Assembly: GCA_963556495.2 (NCBI GenBank)
Contig: OY747704.1
Coordinates: forward strand, 38,610,001 to 38,674,000
DNA: 64,000 nucleotides
Source of the DNA: Valencia hispanica
Taxonomy: Eukaryota > Chordata > Actinopteri > Cyprinodontiformes > Valenciidae
Direction: 5' to 3'
The position numbers and the translations under genes are program-made. Position 1 is the stretch's first letter, and the number at the start of each line of letters is the position of its first letter. The notes beneath the pieces were generated by a model, which made no database searches, was not told where the DNA came from, and worked only from the letters and a program-made list of their open reading frames with translations. Positions 46,509 to 57,442 of this stretch are shown here, piece after piece.

Positions 46509-47240
46509 AGGTGTATTCAGACCTGCACTGTTTGGTCCACTTTAAACGGACCAGGGTTTGTTTCGAACGCTGGTCTGGTCCTTTTATGCAGGTGTGAATA
46601 CACACAAACGAATCCTGGTGCGGATCATAGAACCAGACCGAGACCCACTTTTTTAGGTGGTCTCGGTCCGCTTCCAAATGGACTCTGGTGCAGTTCGCTT
46701 CAGGTGTGAATATAAACCAGTGTCGATCCGAACCAACTCCAGGATACATGTGCCTTTTTGCACTTAACAAGCCATCGTAGTAGGGTAAGTTCATACCTGA
46801 TCATTCGTCTTCTGTTTAGCCACCCTGCTCCCAGCATGTTGTGGGTCAGGGCAAGCAGAGCACATCGTCTCCTTCGGATTATTGCACGCATTACCCGACG
46901 CCGCTTGAAAATTGGAAACAGAGCGTCGCGAAACCTGCGTTGAATGAGCTGCTCTTGACACTCAATGTGATTTTGCAGCTCCAATAAAAGCAGAAATATG
47001 CAGAGCAGGGTAGGGCATCCATGTTTTCCTCCATTTCCGGGTCTGTTCTCTGCGTGCAACCCTAATTATTGCTGTCCAATGGCCGCACCGATCGTCACAC
47101 GCGTGGATGTGTTTACAAAATATAGTTCACTTGCAAATGTACAGTGTGAATGCGAACTTCACCAAACGATAAAAAATAAGTCCGCTTTGGGTCCGGACCA
47201 AACAAGCGGACCAAAGGACTTTTCTGGTCTGAATACACCC
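46509..47240. mobile_element. Harbinger-like MITE, 732 bp
   Basis: Inverted ends AGGTGTATTCAGACC / GGGTGTATTCAGACC, flanked by TAA on both sides (46,506-46,508 and 47,241-47,243), the 3-bp TWA duplication of PIF/Harbinger elements. Internal repeats of 'ggtccgcttcc', 'gcggacc' and 'aggtgtgaat' wording surround a central part. The minus frame 46,700-47,059 is long and Arg-rich but has no recognised domain. Confidence 0.75.
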
Positions 47241-47243
47241 TAA

Positions 47244-48289
47244 ATGTAGTAATGTGTCCTTTGATCTTTGTTCTAAGCTCTTTGTTTAAAACTGGCTGTC
47301 GGTTTCAGATGTATATATTGACATATCTATAGAAGCAACAGTAGAACTTACTGTACAAATAAACTTAATTTAAATAATATTTATATGGCCCATCCATTTT
47401 TGACACACGCTGAACCATGGCCAAGTGTCTGTCTGAGCTGCCCAACTTGGACTTGAGCCAAAGATTTTTGTTGCATATCACTCCTGACTGTCTCTTTTTT
47501 TTCTCCACTCCAAAATAAAACTTAGAAAAAGAAAATAGCTGCAATAATGTAAGCAAAGACAAAAGTTACCATGAAAATTTCTAACATAGCTCCTCTTCAC
47601 ATCCCTTTTTTTTTAGTTGAAGTCATATCTGTGAGTTTCTTGTGTTATTCTTTTGCTTTTACTTAAAATAAGTTTCATTTTTTTGTTTTAAGAAAATTAT
47701 GAACTCGGGATTCTTTTGTGGCCTGGCTTTTATGTCATTAGGACATCTCTTGCACTGTAATTAAATCTGAAAATTTCCAAGCTATTACAGATGGAAGTCG
47801 GTATCTACAAAAGTAGTAAAATTATTATCATAAGCTTTCTCCAGAGTTTTTCTTTATGCTACGTTGAAGTAATCCTTAGGGGTGTTCTCACTGTTTTTGT
47901 GTGCAGACACAAGTAGGTCAACATGGGGATTATCTGCTTTAGTTAGCTGCGGTGCTACTGTAACTGAAATACTTTGTATCTAGGCTGAAGTCCAATATCT
48001 TAGCTTTAAAAAAATTTGCTCAAGTGTCAAAACTGTTGTAAGAGTCCATACTTTGATTTACTGAGTTTCTGGTAGTTTATATGGAGGCCTTTAATGACCT
48101 GTCTCTCTCTCCGTCTCTTGTGGGGATATAAGAATTAAACTGGTTGGTTTTCTGGCATGGAGCTGAACAGAAACCTTTATCAGAGCCAAAGTAGGACAAA
48201 ATAGGACTAATCCCAAAATCTGCTTTTACCATTTCAGCACAAGTTTTTTTTTTTTTTTTGGAGATCATTATCCTGTCCCCAGGTCCAAA
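47244..48289. other. Spacer, nothing recognised
   Basis: AT-rich DNA; no exon or repeat supported. Confidence 0.35.
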
Positions 48290-48600
48290 ATGTTTGCCTT
48301 CATGCTTGATTGAAAGCTGCGTCCTCCCACAAACCAAATGCATTCTGGAAAAATTTTCCACAAGGCAAGACAAAGATTGAGCTTTTTGGCCACAATGAAA
48401 AAAACAAACGTTTGGAGTAATTAAACCTAAAAAAATTATGCCAACCACCAAGTGTGATGCCGGTTGCTTTGTGCCGTGGGGATATTCCGATGCCAGTTGT
48501 ACTGGTCCACTGCTCAGTGTTAATGGAAGAAGGAAAAGTTCATCCAAACTATTTGACTTCTCATCAACAGCTAGACAGCTAAACCTTAGACATGTGGTGT
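48290..48600 (+). pseudogene. Tc1-like transposase fragment
   Basis: Plus translation around 48,335-48,405 gives NAFWKNFPQGKTKIELFGHN, the FW...KIELFGHN block around the first catalytic Asp of Tc1-type transposases; the Asp itself is lost in a small deletion. Downstream wording is degraded. The 175-residue minus frame over 48,077-48,604 is an antisense shadow. Confidence 0.6.
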
Positions 48601-48835
48601 TCACACTGAACAGCTAGAAAAGCACTCTGAGAGCGTGGCAACTCAGTCAACCCTCCCCTCTGGACACCCCTAAAATCTAATCACTTGTTTCTGTTCCCAC
48701 TGCAGACATTTTTAAAAAACTTTATCAAAATTCGTTTAACTTTTGGATTTCTGTTGCTAACTGAGCATTTTTTACAACATTTCAGCTCATTTAAAGCACC
48801 TCTGTTTCTCTATGAGACACCACCCTAGGAAAATA

Positions 48836-49162
48836 AATGGTAAATTTATGTAAAGGTGGTAAGAATTTGTCCTGTAATTGCTGGGCTGCTGGTTCGCATC
48901 CCTGCTCCGTCTGTCTCGGTCGTCATGTCCTTGGACAAGACACTTCGCCCACCTTTCCTGCTGGTGGTGGTCAGGGTGCGTTTGTGTCCGGCAGCCTTGC
49001 TTCTGTCAGTGTGCCTCAGAGCAGCTGTGGCTATAATGTAGTAGCTTGCCACCATCAGCGTGTGAATGTGGGCGTGAATGGGTAAATGACTAAATGTAGT
49101 TTAAAGCACTTTGTGGTCCTCTGACTGAAAAAGTGCTATACAAATGCAGGCCATTTACCATT
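48836..49162. repeat. Interspersed repeat with AAATGGTAAAT ends
   Basis: Left AATGGTAAATTT and right (reverse complement) AATGGTAAATGG form short inverted ends. The interior ('gctggttcgcatccctgctc', 'cttggacaagacacttcgcc', 'agtgctatacaaatgcagg') is wording of a widely dispersed fish repeat. No tRNA A/B boxes were convincing, so a non-autonomous DNA element is more likely than a SINE. Confidence 0.6.
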
Positions 49163-49325
49163 CAGAATAAATTAAATTGATCTGCCAAAATATTGAATTG
49201 GGGATGTAAAGTAAGTATAAACACCTTGAGAATTGTCAGCCAGCATAACTTTCTGGAAGAATGTGTTTTATTTGTCCCAGAGATGAACATGTTTTTGTGT
49301 GAAATGTGTGAATTAACCCCAGAAC

Positions 49326-49612
49326 TAGGGTCGTCACTATACAAAAATTTCAAATGATGCTGATACCAAAAAAACAACAACTCAGTACTTGATATTATTT
49401 TCCATACTGCAACAACATTTTTTCGAAGACAGGGTTGCTCCTATTAAGAGCTGAGAGTGTGTCAATGCAGCGCTGCTCTCGGAGGAAGTGCCACAATTTG
49501 GACATATCTGAATGGTTCAGTTTGTATCGGTTGTGATGCAAATGAGAATTGTTGAATAATTCTGTTTTCTAGTAACGATTATATCAAAGTATAAATTATT
49601 TTGACAACCCTA
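49326..49612. mobile_element. hAT-like MITE, about 287 bp
   Basis: Inverted ends TAGGGTCGTCA / TAGGGTTGTCA, with AT-rich subterminal sequence similar in style to the hAT at 5,905. The flanking 8 bp (CCCAGAAC and ATACAAAT) do not match, so either the boundaries are slightly off or one flank was altered. Confidence 0.55.
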
Positions 49613-51051
49613 ATACAAATATAGCATTTGAACTGTAATATTTTACAGTGTGGTTCTGTTTTTGCTCCAACTATGAAAAGCATCTTGTAATATGAGTTAG
49701 ACGGTTTGCTACAAAAACAAATAAAAAATATTTGAGCAAGTAAGAAATCAAAAATGTACTTCTATTTCAAAATTTGATTTAATTTAACAGAAGCTAACAA
49801 CAGGTGCTAATAGTGCTTCTAATCAACACTGGATTCACTGATGCTAATTTTGTTAGACTCAGGCTGACTTATTTGAACTCAGTGGCTTTGGCTAACTTCT
49901 ACTGAAGCAGTATTTTTAAAATAATTTATGGCCTTTTGGGAGTTTAACTCTTATGGCTCCAGATGCAGGCTCAAACAGTTTTTGTTTTTGCTTCAGCTGC
50001 TGCATTTCAGGATAGGTTTCAACTCATCACATGCTGGAAGTCAGCAACGGCTGTAAAAAGCTCAAGCTCAGCGATCATTACCCATATATGAGCAGGGTTA
50101 CAACTGACTCCTTCATCTGATTATGCATAATCTACAAATGATTTAATCTGTGTACCCTGAACTGGAGGAAGTGGTGGGATGAATGTGGCTGACAAACACT
50201 CTCCCAGCTGAAGGACTGTTTTTAGCAACAATCACCACCACTGAATGCTCATGGTAATCATCCTCACTTGTTAATTTAACAACACCTAATAGACTGCAGG
50301 TTTAAGTGTGGCGTGGTGGCCATAATGACAGGGTTTCTGTTTGATGCAGATTCATGGTGATAATCAGACTGTCAACTGGCTGACAGATGTGTGACAGAGT
50401 ACCTGGTTCTACAGTGTTTGATCAGAGAGAATAGAAATTAGAGTGTGAAATAACCATTGCGCCTGCACATATGGTCTTACTTTGTCCTTCTGTTTCCCAT
50501 CTCCCCCCCCCCTTTTGACTCCCCTGTCCTTACTCATTCTCTGTCTCTCCCTGCTGGTGGCTGATTAATATTGGTGACATTATTCTTCCTTCCTGCAAAG
50601 GGTATTATTAGGCTACATATTTGAGTTTTATGCATGAATTTCCCTGTAAAGGTGCACATTTTGCACGGTAAAAGTGTCACAACTCATGTTTTTCATGGAT
50701 CAGAGTCACCTCTAGTTTCCCTATCTGAAGCAAAATTTTAATCTCCTCTATAAAGTCAAAAAGTACTCTTAAGACTATCCCGCTCCTTTCAACTCTCACG
50801 TGACCTCATCATTACACTTAAAAGTATTTGCTTTATGGTAAATTGTTGGACATTATCATGCTGGTATAAACAGTGGATTACCGTGTTCACCTCTGCCGAA
50901 TATCACTTGAATGTCAGATAAGTTGCTTGATCACCTCTGAAATCTGGAACATTACCTCCTAGGATTTAAAGCTAAGATGTACAACGTTCAAAATTTCTCC
51001 ACTGAAGATTAATCCATTAAACACTTGCGCAGCTTTCGTAAAGATTTAGAC
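49613..51051. other. Spacer, nothing recognised
   Basis: About 1.4 kb of AT-rich DNA; no exon, repeat or RNA gene supported. Confidence 0.35.
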
Positions 51052-51236
51052 CAGGGGTACCCAAGTACAGTTCTTGAGACCTACCATCCTGCAACTTTTA
51101 CATGCATCCCTTCTCCAAAAAAACTAAAATAAATGAAGGGCTCATTATCAGGCCTCTGCAGATCTGGATGAATGCTGATGAAAAAAATTCAGCCATCTTA
51201 TTCAGGTGTGTCGGAGGACTGGACTTGGGCACCCTG
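51052..51236. mobile_element. hAT MITE, 185 bp, with TSD
   Basis: Inverted ends CAGGGGTACCCAAGT / CAGGGTGCCCAAGTCC, flanked by the direct repeat GATTTAGAC (51,043-51,051 and 51,237-51,245; 9 bases shared, probably an 8-bp duplication plus one chance match). Same general family as 23,591-23,814 ('aggcctctgcagatctgg' in both interiors). Confidence 0.85.
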
Positions 51237-51492
51237 GATTTAGACCTTTCTCTTCCTCAGCTCTTTGGGTTGTTCTGAATACAGTCAGTTTATCCTTGCT
51301 CTTCAGAGTAAATTATTTATCAGATGTTCTCTTCTGCAGGGATTTGTGCTGTTCTTTTTGAAAGATTTTGAAACACATGCCTTTTCTTCATGCTTTTTGT
51401 TTTAGCAAACTGAACACATTAGTTCTGGTCCTCTTCGACTTCATCATGCAAAAGCTGTGCCCTGCACAAGTAGCTGCAGCTCTTTAACCTGT

Positions 51493-51736
51493 TAAAACTT
51501 TCTCACATCACATTATGAAACTTTAATGTATTTTATTGGAACTTTATCTGAGAGAACAACATGAAGCATAAATTGGTTATAAATATTTTTCACACATAAA
51601 AATTTTATAAGTGTGGTGTGTATTTGGATTCACCCCAGTAATCAAAACTTCATAGAATCCGTTTTCATGGCAATTAGAGCTGCATGTCTTTCAGAAAACA
51701 GCTCTATCAGGTTTACATATCTAGAGAAACCGTTCT
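51493..51736. mobile_element. Tc1-like transposon end, remnant
   Basis: Wording 'aactttctcacatcacatta', 'gtattttattggaactttat' and 'gtgtgtatttggattcaccc' parallels the 5' region of the Tc1 remnant at 42,761. No coding part. Confidence 0.5.
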
Positions 51737-52372
51737 CAAATCAAATCAAATCAAACTTTATTTATAAAGCGCTTTTCAAACCACAGCAAAGTTTCTCAAA
51801 GTGCTTTACAGTTTAAATTGACCCACAATCCCCCCCCCCCTTTCCCAAAACCGAAACGTAAAAAACATCACCACAACTATACCCCCCCATCTCCCACGCA
51901 CGCACACACATCAACAGCAACAATAGACAAAACCAAAACGGGCTGAGTACAGATGAGCCAGGAAACGTCATCATGGGAGCCATTTACATCGGCAACAGCA
52001 GCAGCCAAGGCACTGACCCAGGGAGCCTAGAGGAGGGAGGGCTGGTACCCCCATCTCCACCCAAGCACCACCTGGAGAGCACCAAGGCAGCCACAGCCGA
52101 CCACCGCCCCCGAGGCAGAGGGCTTCCACAGAGGAAACACTGGAAGGAAGACTAAAATAAGTCAAAATATTAAAATTAAAACAATTATAAGATATGATCA
52201 AATAAAAATGCCAAGCAGATAAACAATATTTGATAAATAGCCAGCTAAAAGCTAAAATGAAATTCAATCAAATAAAACATGCAGAGGAATTAAACAGATT
52301 TAATAAATAATAATCAGTTAAAAGCTATATTAAAAAGGTGAGTCTTGAGCCTGCTCTTAAAAACATGAACGT
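51737..52372 (-). mobile_element. L2-C LINE 3' UTR fragment (minus)
   Basis: Starts with the tail (TCAAA)n and 'ctttatttataaagcgcttt', then a GC-rich block (51,980-52,160) closely similar to 21,241-21,420, then AT-rich 3' UTR and a final 'ggtgagtcttgagcctgctc' also present at 21,635. Runs of C at 51,828-51,840. No ORF remains. Confidence 0.8.
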
Positions 52373-52677
52373 TCTACCCCTTATTCTTTGCTAACCCCTG
52401 CCTCGAATCTTTTGCAGCCTCTAACCGGTGTCATGTTTTGATTAGCTTTTTTATTGCTCCATCTAACGGCCAATGTTTTAATCTCACTTTTCCTGTTTTG
52501 AAGTCTCGCAACTCTTTTTTTTGCCATAGCCATGATCCTTCCAAACAGATATACTATATTCCTAAAGTATTATTTGTCAAAAGATACACAATTATTTAAT
52601 TTGAATTTAAGTTGATATTGTTTCATATATAGTAATAGCACACACACATATCTAATTATCAAACTATAAATGCATTC
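52373..52677. other. Spacer, nothing recognised
   Basis: AT-rich DNA; no feature supported. Confidence 0.35.
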
Positions 52678-53123
52678 AATTCAGTTTAGTTTATTTATAT
52701 AGTGCCAATTCACAACAGATGTCATCTCAAGGCACCTTACAAGAAAAGTCAGTTCAATACAATCATACAAACATTCTAATCAGCTTAAAAGTTTTATATT
52801 TAAAGAATCCCAGCAGATTGCATCGAGTCATTGACTTGATGTTGTGTCCCATTCATGCAGACTCCAACCACAGCAATCCCTCATGCTGAGCAAGCATGTA
52901 GCAACAGTGGAAAGGAAAAACTCCCTTTTAACAGGAAGAAACCTCAAGCAGAACCTGGCTCAGTATGAGCGGCCGTCTGCCATGACCGTCCGGGGGGTTT
53001 GAGAAGACATAGCAGAGACACAGAAAGAACAAAAAGAACTGATGTAAGAGTACTTTCTCTATTAAAGAAAGTAAAAAGTTGATAACAAGACACAGAGGAT
53101 GCTTAGTTACTGGGAGCATCATC

Positions 53124-54331
53124 AGAACCAGAATCAGAAAGGGTTTTATTGCCAAATGTTGGGTAGGTTTACAACATTAGGAAATTGCTGCGGTACTTTG
53201 TGCAAACATACAAGAACAAACAGACAAACACTTAAATAAAAATATAATATGCTTAACAGATTGTTATATACATGAGTGCAGGTAACGATCGGTGCAAATC
53301 AGACAGGTGCAAAAAACCACAATATGGGTCATGTAACTGAGCGGGTGGTGGGAACAGTCTTAGGGTTATTGTTCATGAGTCCAACAGCAGAGGGGAAGAA
53401 ACTGTTCTTATGGCGAGAGGTTCTGGTCCGAATGGACCGGAGCCTCCTGCCTGAGGGGAGCAGGTCAAACAGTCTGTGTCCAGGGTGAGAAGGGTCGGCT
53501 GTAATCCGACCTGCACGCCCAAGTGTCCTGGAGGTGTAAAGTCCTGCAGAGATGGGAGTCTGCAGCCAATCACCTTCTCAGCAGAGCGCACCACACGCTG
53601 CAGTTTCTGTTTGTCCCTGATGGCAGCTCCAGGATACCACACGGGGATGGAGGAGGTGAGGATGGACTCAATGATTGCAGTGTAGAACTGCATCATCATC
53701 CGTGTTGGCAAGTTGAATTTCTTCAGCTGCCTCAGGAAGTACATCCTGTGCTGGGCCTTCTTTATGACTGAGGTGAGGGTGGGCTCCCACTTGAGGTCCT
53801 GGGTGATGGTGGTACCCAGGAAGCGGAATGAGTCCACAGTAGTGATGGGGGTGTCAGTCAGGACGATGGGGGGGAGTGGGGCTGTGTGCTTCCTAAAGTC
53901 CACAATAATCTCCACTGTCTTCTGGGCGTTCAGCACCAGGTTGTTGCGGCTGCACCAGGACACCAGACGTTCAGCCTCCATCCTGTAGGCAGACTCATCC
54001 CCGTCCGAGATGAGTCCAATAACGGTGGTGTCATCTGCAAACTTAATTAGTTTGACAGACTGGTTGTTGGAGGTGCAGCAGTTGGTGTACAGGGAGAAGA
54101 GCAGAGGAGAAAGAACACAGCCCTGAGGGGAGCCGGTGCTGATGGTCCGAGAGTCCGAGACATTCTTCCCTAGCCTCACATGCTGCTTCCTGTCCGTCAG
54201 GAAGTCAGTGATCCACCTGCAGATGGGATCAGGCACATTCATCTGGGATAGCTTGCCTCGGAGAAGGTTTGGGAGGATGGTGTTGAAGGCAGAGCTGAAG
54301 TCCACAAACAGGATCCTGGCGTAGGTTCCCG
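53124..54331 (-). mobile_element. Rex1-like LINE, 5'-truncated, nested in L2-B
   Basis: Inserted with a 6-bp duplication ATCATC (53,118-53,123 and 54,332-54,337). Its 3' end on the minus strand reads '...aacatttggcaataaaaccc' followed by a (TTCTGA)n-like tail, typical of this group. The 5' end starts within the RT fingers. Confidence 0.88.
53290..54314 (-). pseudogene. Rex1-like RT, C-terminal part, one frameshift
   Basis: Minus frame 53,373-54,305 reads MDFSSAFNTILPNLL (RT block with the first catalytic Asp region), ISTGSPQGCVLSPLLFSLY, then KFADDTTVIG, an intact YADD-type box (FADD), and later NLVLNAQKTVEIIVDFRKH, SFRFLGTTITQDLKW, RMYFLRQLKKF and KLQRVVRSAEKVIGC. Near 53,545 a one-base shift occurs; the proper continuation in another frame is YTSRTLGRAGRITADPSHPG and SIRTRTSRHKNSFFPSAVGL, the usual end of this family. 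The 310-residue open frame therefore has a false C-terminus. The upstream endonuclease is absent, so it cannot retrotranspose. Confidence 0.9.
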
Positions 54332-54911
54332 ATCATCCCAGTCAACGCCCCCCATCCAAAAAGGCATTGCAGCTAAGCAGGATAGCAGCTGAGGTGTAGC
54401 TTCTGTGGAGAGAAAAACAGAGAAAAATCCAAGTTAACAGCAAAAAATACAATTGCAGAGTAGTAGAAGAGAAAAGTGGCAGTAGTGAAGTAGCAGAATA
54501 AAGAAAAGTGGTCAGACTGCCTCCAACAGTCAAAGCCTATAGCAGCATAATTACAGAGATAGCTCAGGATGGCCTTAGCCACTCTAACTATAAGCTTTAT
54601 CAAAAAGGAAAGTTTTAGGCTTGGTCTCAAAAGTAGACCGTATGTCTGCCTCATGGACTAAAACTGGAAGCTGGTTCCACAGGAGAGGAGCCTGATAACA
54701 TCTGCTTCCTATTCTACTGTTAGGAATCCTAGGAACCACCAGTAAACCTGCAGTCTGATAGCGAAGTGCTCTGTTAGGAACGTATGGAGCAATCAGAGCT
54801 TGATTTTTAAGGGCTTTATATGTAAGATGGAGGATCTTAAATTCTATTCTGGATTTAACAGGGAGCCAATGAAGGGAAGCTAAAACAGGGGAAATGTGAT
54901 CTCTCTTTTTA

Positions 54912-55689
54912 TTTTCATCATTCCAAGAAAAATTAAGAAATATATGAAATGTATTATACTACTATGTTAAAAGTTTAAATGTCTTTCACATTTTGCACTC
55001 ATTATTAAAAGCAAATGGATGAGACCCTCAATTTCGCCTCCTTCCTACATAATAATGTTCTTGGGTGTGCTGCATTCTTCATCTGTTAAGGCCAAACATA
55101 CCTGGGCATCATTGTTTGCCCTTGTTTATTCCTATGCAGAATAACCCCCAGGCTTAATATTTCTGAATTGTGAAGGTGCATTTTGTTTTTTATGCTTCAG
55201 CCAGTGTTGTTCACATCTACTTTACTGGTGAATTTGGTTTCCAGTGTGTAAGTTTGCTTTGACAGCTTAACTATTGGTTTCTCTTAGTCCAAAGTTAATT
55301 TCCCCAATGGTTCAATAAGTCTATCACAGTGTTTCATATCCTTCACTCACCTACCTATGCTGAGAACTCCTGCCTTGATCTTTTAGGGATAAGATTTTTC
55401 TATGTAGCAGCTGTTACAGACCTGAGTTCCCTGACTTCCATTTACATAGTAGAAAAATAACCTGCATCTTGTCAATATGGGCTCAGTTTGTACTTTTTTA
55501 TTATCATTCTCTGGAAAAAATTCTCTCTTTGAATCATCCTGAAAAATTACAACTTTTTTTATCCTAAGACACTTCCTTTTATAAGCAGACTCTGTATGTT
55601 GACTGTAAAATGGGAAATAGTTTTCTTACAAGTCAATATGAAAATCTGTCACATCACATGAAACTGTCCAGATTAGTAATCTGCCTTGT
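54912..55689. other. Spacer, nothing recognised
   Basis: AT-rich DNA; no feature supported. Confidence 0.35.
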
Positions 55690-56289
55690 TTGACAAGGTT
55701 CGTGTTGTGGTAGGTCCAAAATGCAGACAGGAATGTGGTAGGTCCATTGTGAGTATATTTAATGAATTATTTAAATGGATAAACACAAAAACAAAAACAA
55801 AAAGTTGGAGAGAGTGGAGAGACAAGAGCTAACCAGGATTACAGACCTGAGGAACCAGCAAGGAACTGAGAATACACACTGAGGAGGAATGAAGAATGGC
55901 ACAGAAACCTGAGGAGTAATTAGTGACAAGCAGAGTGAGTGAACAGGAACATTGAAGATGCATTGCAGAGAAGCAGAATGGCAGGGAGGAGACAACGAAG
56001 AAAAGCAAACAGAAAATAATCTTAAATACATAAAGCAAAACTAACACGGAGGATTAACTAAGAATAATATAATCTAACTAAAGAATATAGACACTCCAGA
56101 GAAGCATAAAGTTCAACTGCTAATGGATGTAACAGGAAAGGAGGAAGAAACGGAGGAAAAACATACGTATAAAACACTAAACAGAAATTCAAATCACAGA
56201 ACAATAATCTTAATGAAAGAAATAAAGAAAAGCAGAACTAACAAAGAAAATGATGAGATGAGCAAATGACTACTACTGTTGCTACTAAT
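55690..56289. repeat. Purine-rich tract, probable interspersed repeat
   Basis: A stretch dominated by A and G on the plus strand ('gaggaaccagcaaggaactg', 'aggaaaggaggaagaaacgg'). The style is that of a dispersed fish repeat but no family was named. Pyrimidine-rich minus frames (55,771-56,031) are compositional. Confidence 0.4.
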
Positions 56290-56341
56290 ATCCATCCATC
56301 CATCCATCCATCCATCCATCCATCCATCCATCCATCCATCC
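56290..56341. repeat. (ATCC)n microsatellite, about 52 bp
   Basis: Tandem CCAT/ATCC units, encoding a spurious SIHP repeat in the plus frame 56,279-56,641. Confidence 0.95.
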
Positions 56342-57119
56342 ACTCCCTCACTTTTGTTTAATCCGAGGCAGCAGCCTAAACTGAAAGGCTCATACTTCCC
56401 TCATAATTTCCACACTTGGAAAAGGCATAAATATTATGTAAATAATGTGTTTAATGCATATAATGTCTTAATCTTAACCAGGCATTCACCTTTCCAGACC
56501 CTGATCTGGATTAGGATAGACCTGCATACTAATCCCAGTACACACCTTGTTTTTAGAGCACATTCTGCTGAGACCATTCTTACATCTGTGTGTGAGAAAC
56601 CTGACCACAACAAAACCTGCTGCTTTAACACTTTTCATTAATCACAATGCTAAATACATAAATAAAGTGCTTATTTAAAATATGTGCTTCATTTTTGAAC
56701 CACGAGAACAACTCTTTCTGTAAGTTTTTTTTACATATGGTTCATTGTCACTGCAAGGAAAACATGTTATGAGCAAAATAGTCAATGAGTCATATCAAAA
56801 CAGAATATAAGGAGTCTGTTGTAGCCTTTCCTTTCCAGTAGAAAGATGCATGTTTTTTAGGACTTCTGTTAGCTATGTGTGATGAGTCAGGCTGTCTGTT
56901 AGAAATAAAAGATTAAGTTTCAGATGAAGTGTTGTTGGTACATTACAGCAGCTTTATCATACCCAGTTAACCCAGTGTAGGTGGATAGAAGACTTTCCAG
57001 ATTCTCCAGGCGGCACAAAATGTCTGTCGCTGTCTAAAAGGCACAGAGCATCCTGAACATGTTTAATGGTAGAGCACAATCACAGTAGTATTGTAGCTCA
57101 TGCAGTACTGAATCATTCA
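56342..57119. other. Spacer, nothing recognised
   Basis: No exon or repeat supported with confidence. Confidence 0.35.
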
Positions 57120-57442
57120 GAAATTATTAGCTGATCCTGCAGCTATGTCTCAGTGAAACACATAACACTGCATTCCCAATACTCTGGCTGAGTCCTTGCA
57201 AGGGCTTGGAGTTCATCCATCTTGTTAGCCAGTGATCTCACGTTGCCCATTATGATCAATGGAAGAGATGGTTTGAACTTCCACGTTCTCTGTCTCCTTT
57301 TTGCTCGTGCTCTGCATCCCCGCTTCCTCCTTCTCAACTCATCAGGGATTTGTGGCTTCAGTTGAGGTATTATTTCAGCTTTTGAGATGTCAATCAGCTG
57401 ATCCCTGCTGTAAACCACCTTGTTGCCATGGTTACACATCAT
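57120..57442 (-). pseudogene. Rex1-like LINE, ORF N-terminus and endonuclease start
   Basis: Minus frame 57,143-57,442 gives VYSRDQLIDISKAEIIPQL, ELRRRKRGCRARAKRRQR, then IIMGNVRSLANKMDELQAL and ECSVMCFTET, the N-terminal basic region and first endonuclease blocks (N of 'GNVRSL', E of 'FTET') of a Rex1-like element. The Trp normally after FTET is lost to a stop. It is a fragment; it covers the part missing from the Rex1-like copy at 53,124. Confidence 0.8.

Larger units (their letters stand above)
52678..54911 (-). mobile_element. L2-B LINE 3' part (minus), split by Rex1-like copy
   Basis: Two pieces, 52,678-53,123 and 54,332-54,911, are consecutive parts of the L2-B 3' UTR and C-terminal region on the minus strand, as shown by alignment with the plus copy at 44,330-45,225. 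A 1,208-bp Rex1-like insertion separates them, bordered by ATCATC on both sides. The L2-B piece is 5'-truncated near 54,911. Confidence 0.88.

Noticed and set aside
46700..47059. 119-residue Arg-rich minus frame
   Set aside because: It lies wholly inside the Harbinger-like MITE, has no recognised domain, and its C-terminal part is encoded by the repeat's internal wording.
48077..48604. 175-residue minus frame
   Set aside because: The opposite strand carries a recognisable Tc1 transposase block (KTKIELFGHN), so this is an antisense shadow; its Lys run comes from a poly-T tract.
49318..49620. 8-bp target duplication for the hAT-like MITE at 49,326
   Set aside because: CCCAGAAC and ATACAAAT do not match, so no TSD is claimed although the inverted ends look real.
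53373..53560. C-terminal end of the 310-residue Rex1-like frame
   Set aside because: The true family end is read in another frame after a one-base shift near 53,545, so this stretch is not a genuine C-terminus.
56279..56641. SIHP-repeat protein or CRISPR-like array
   Set aside because: The repeat is a plain (ATCC)n microsatellite without spacers.
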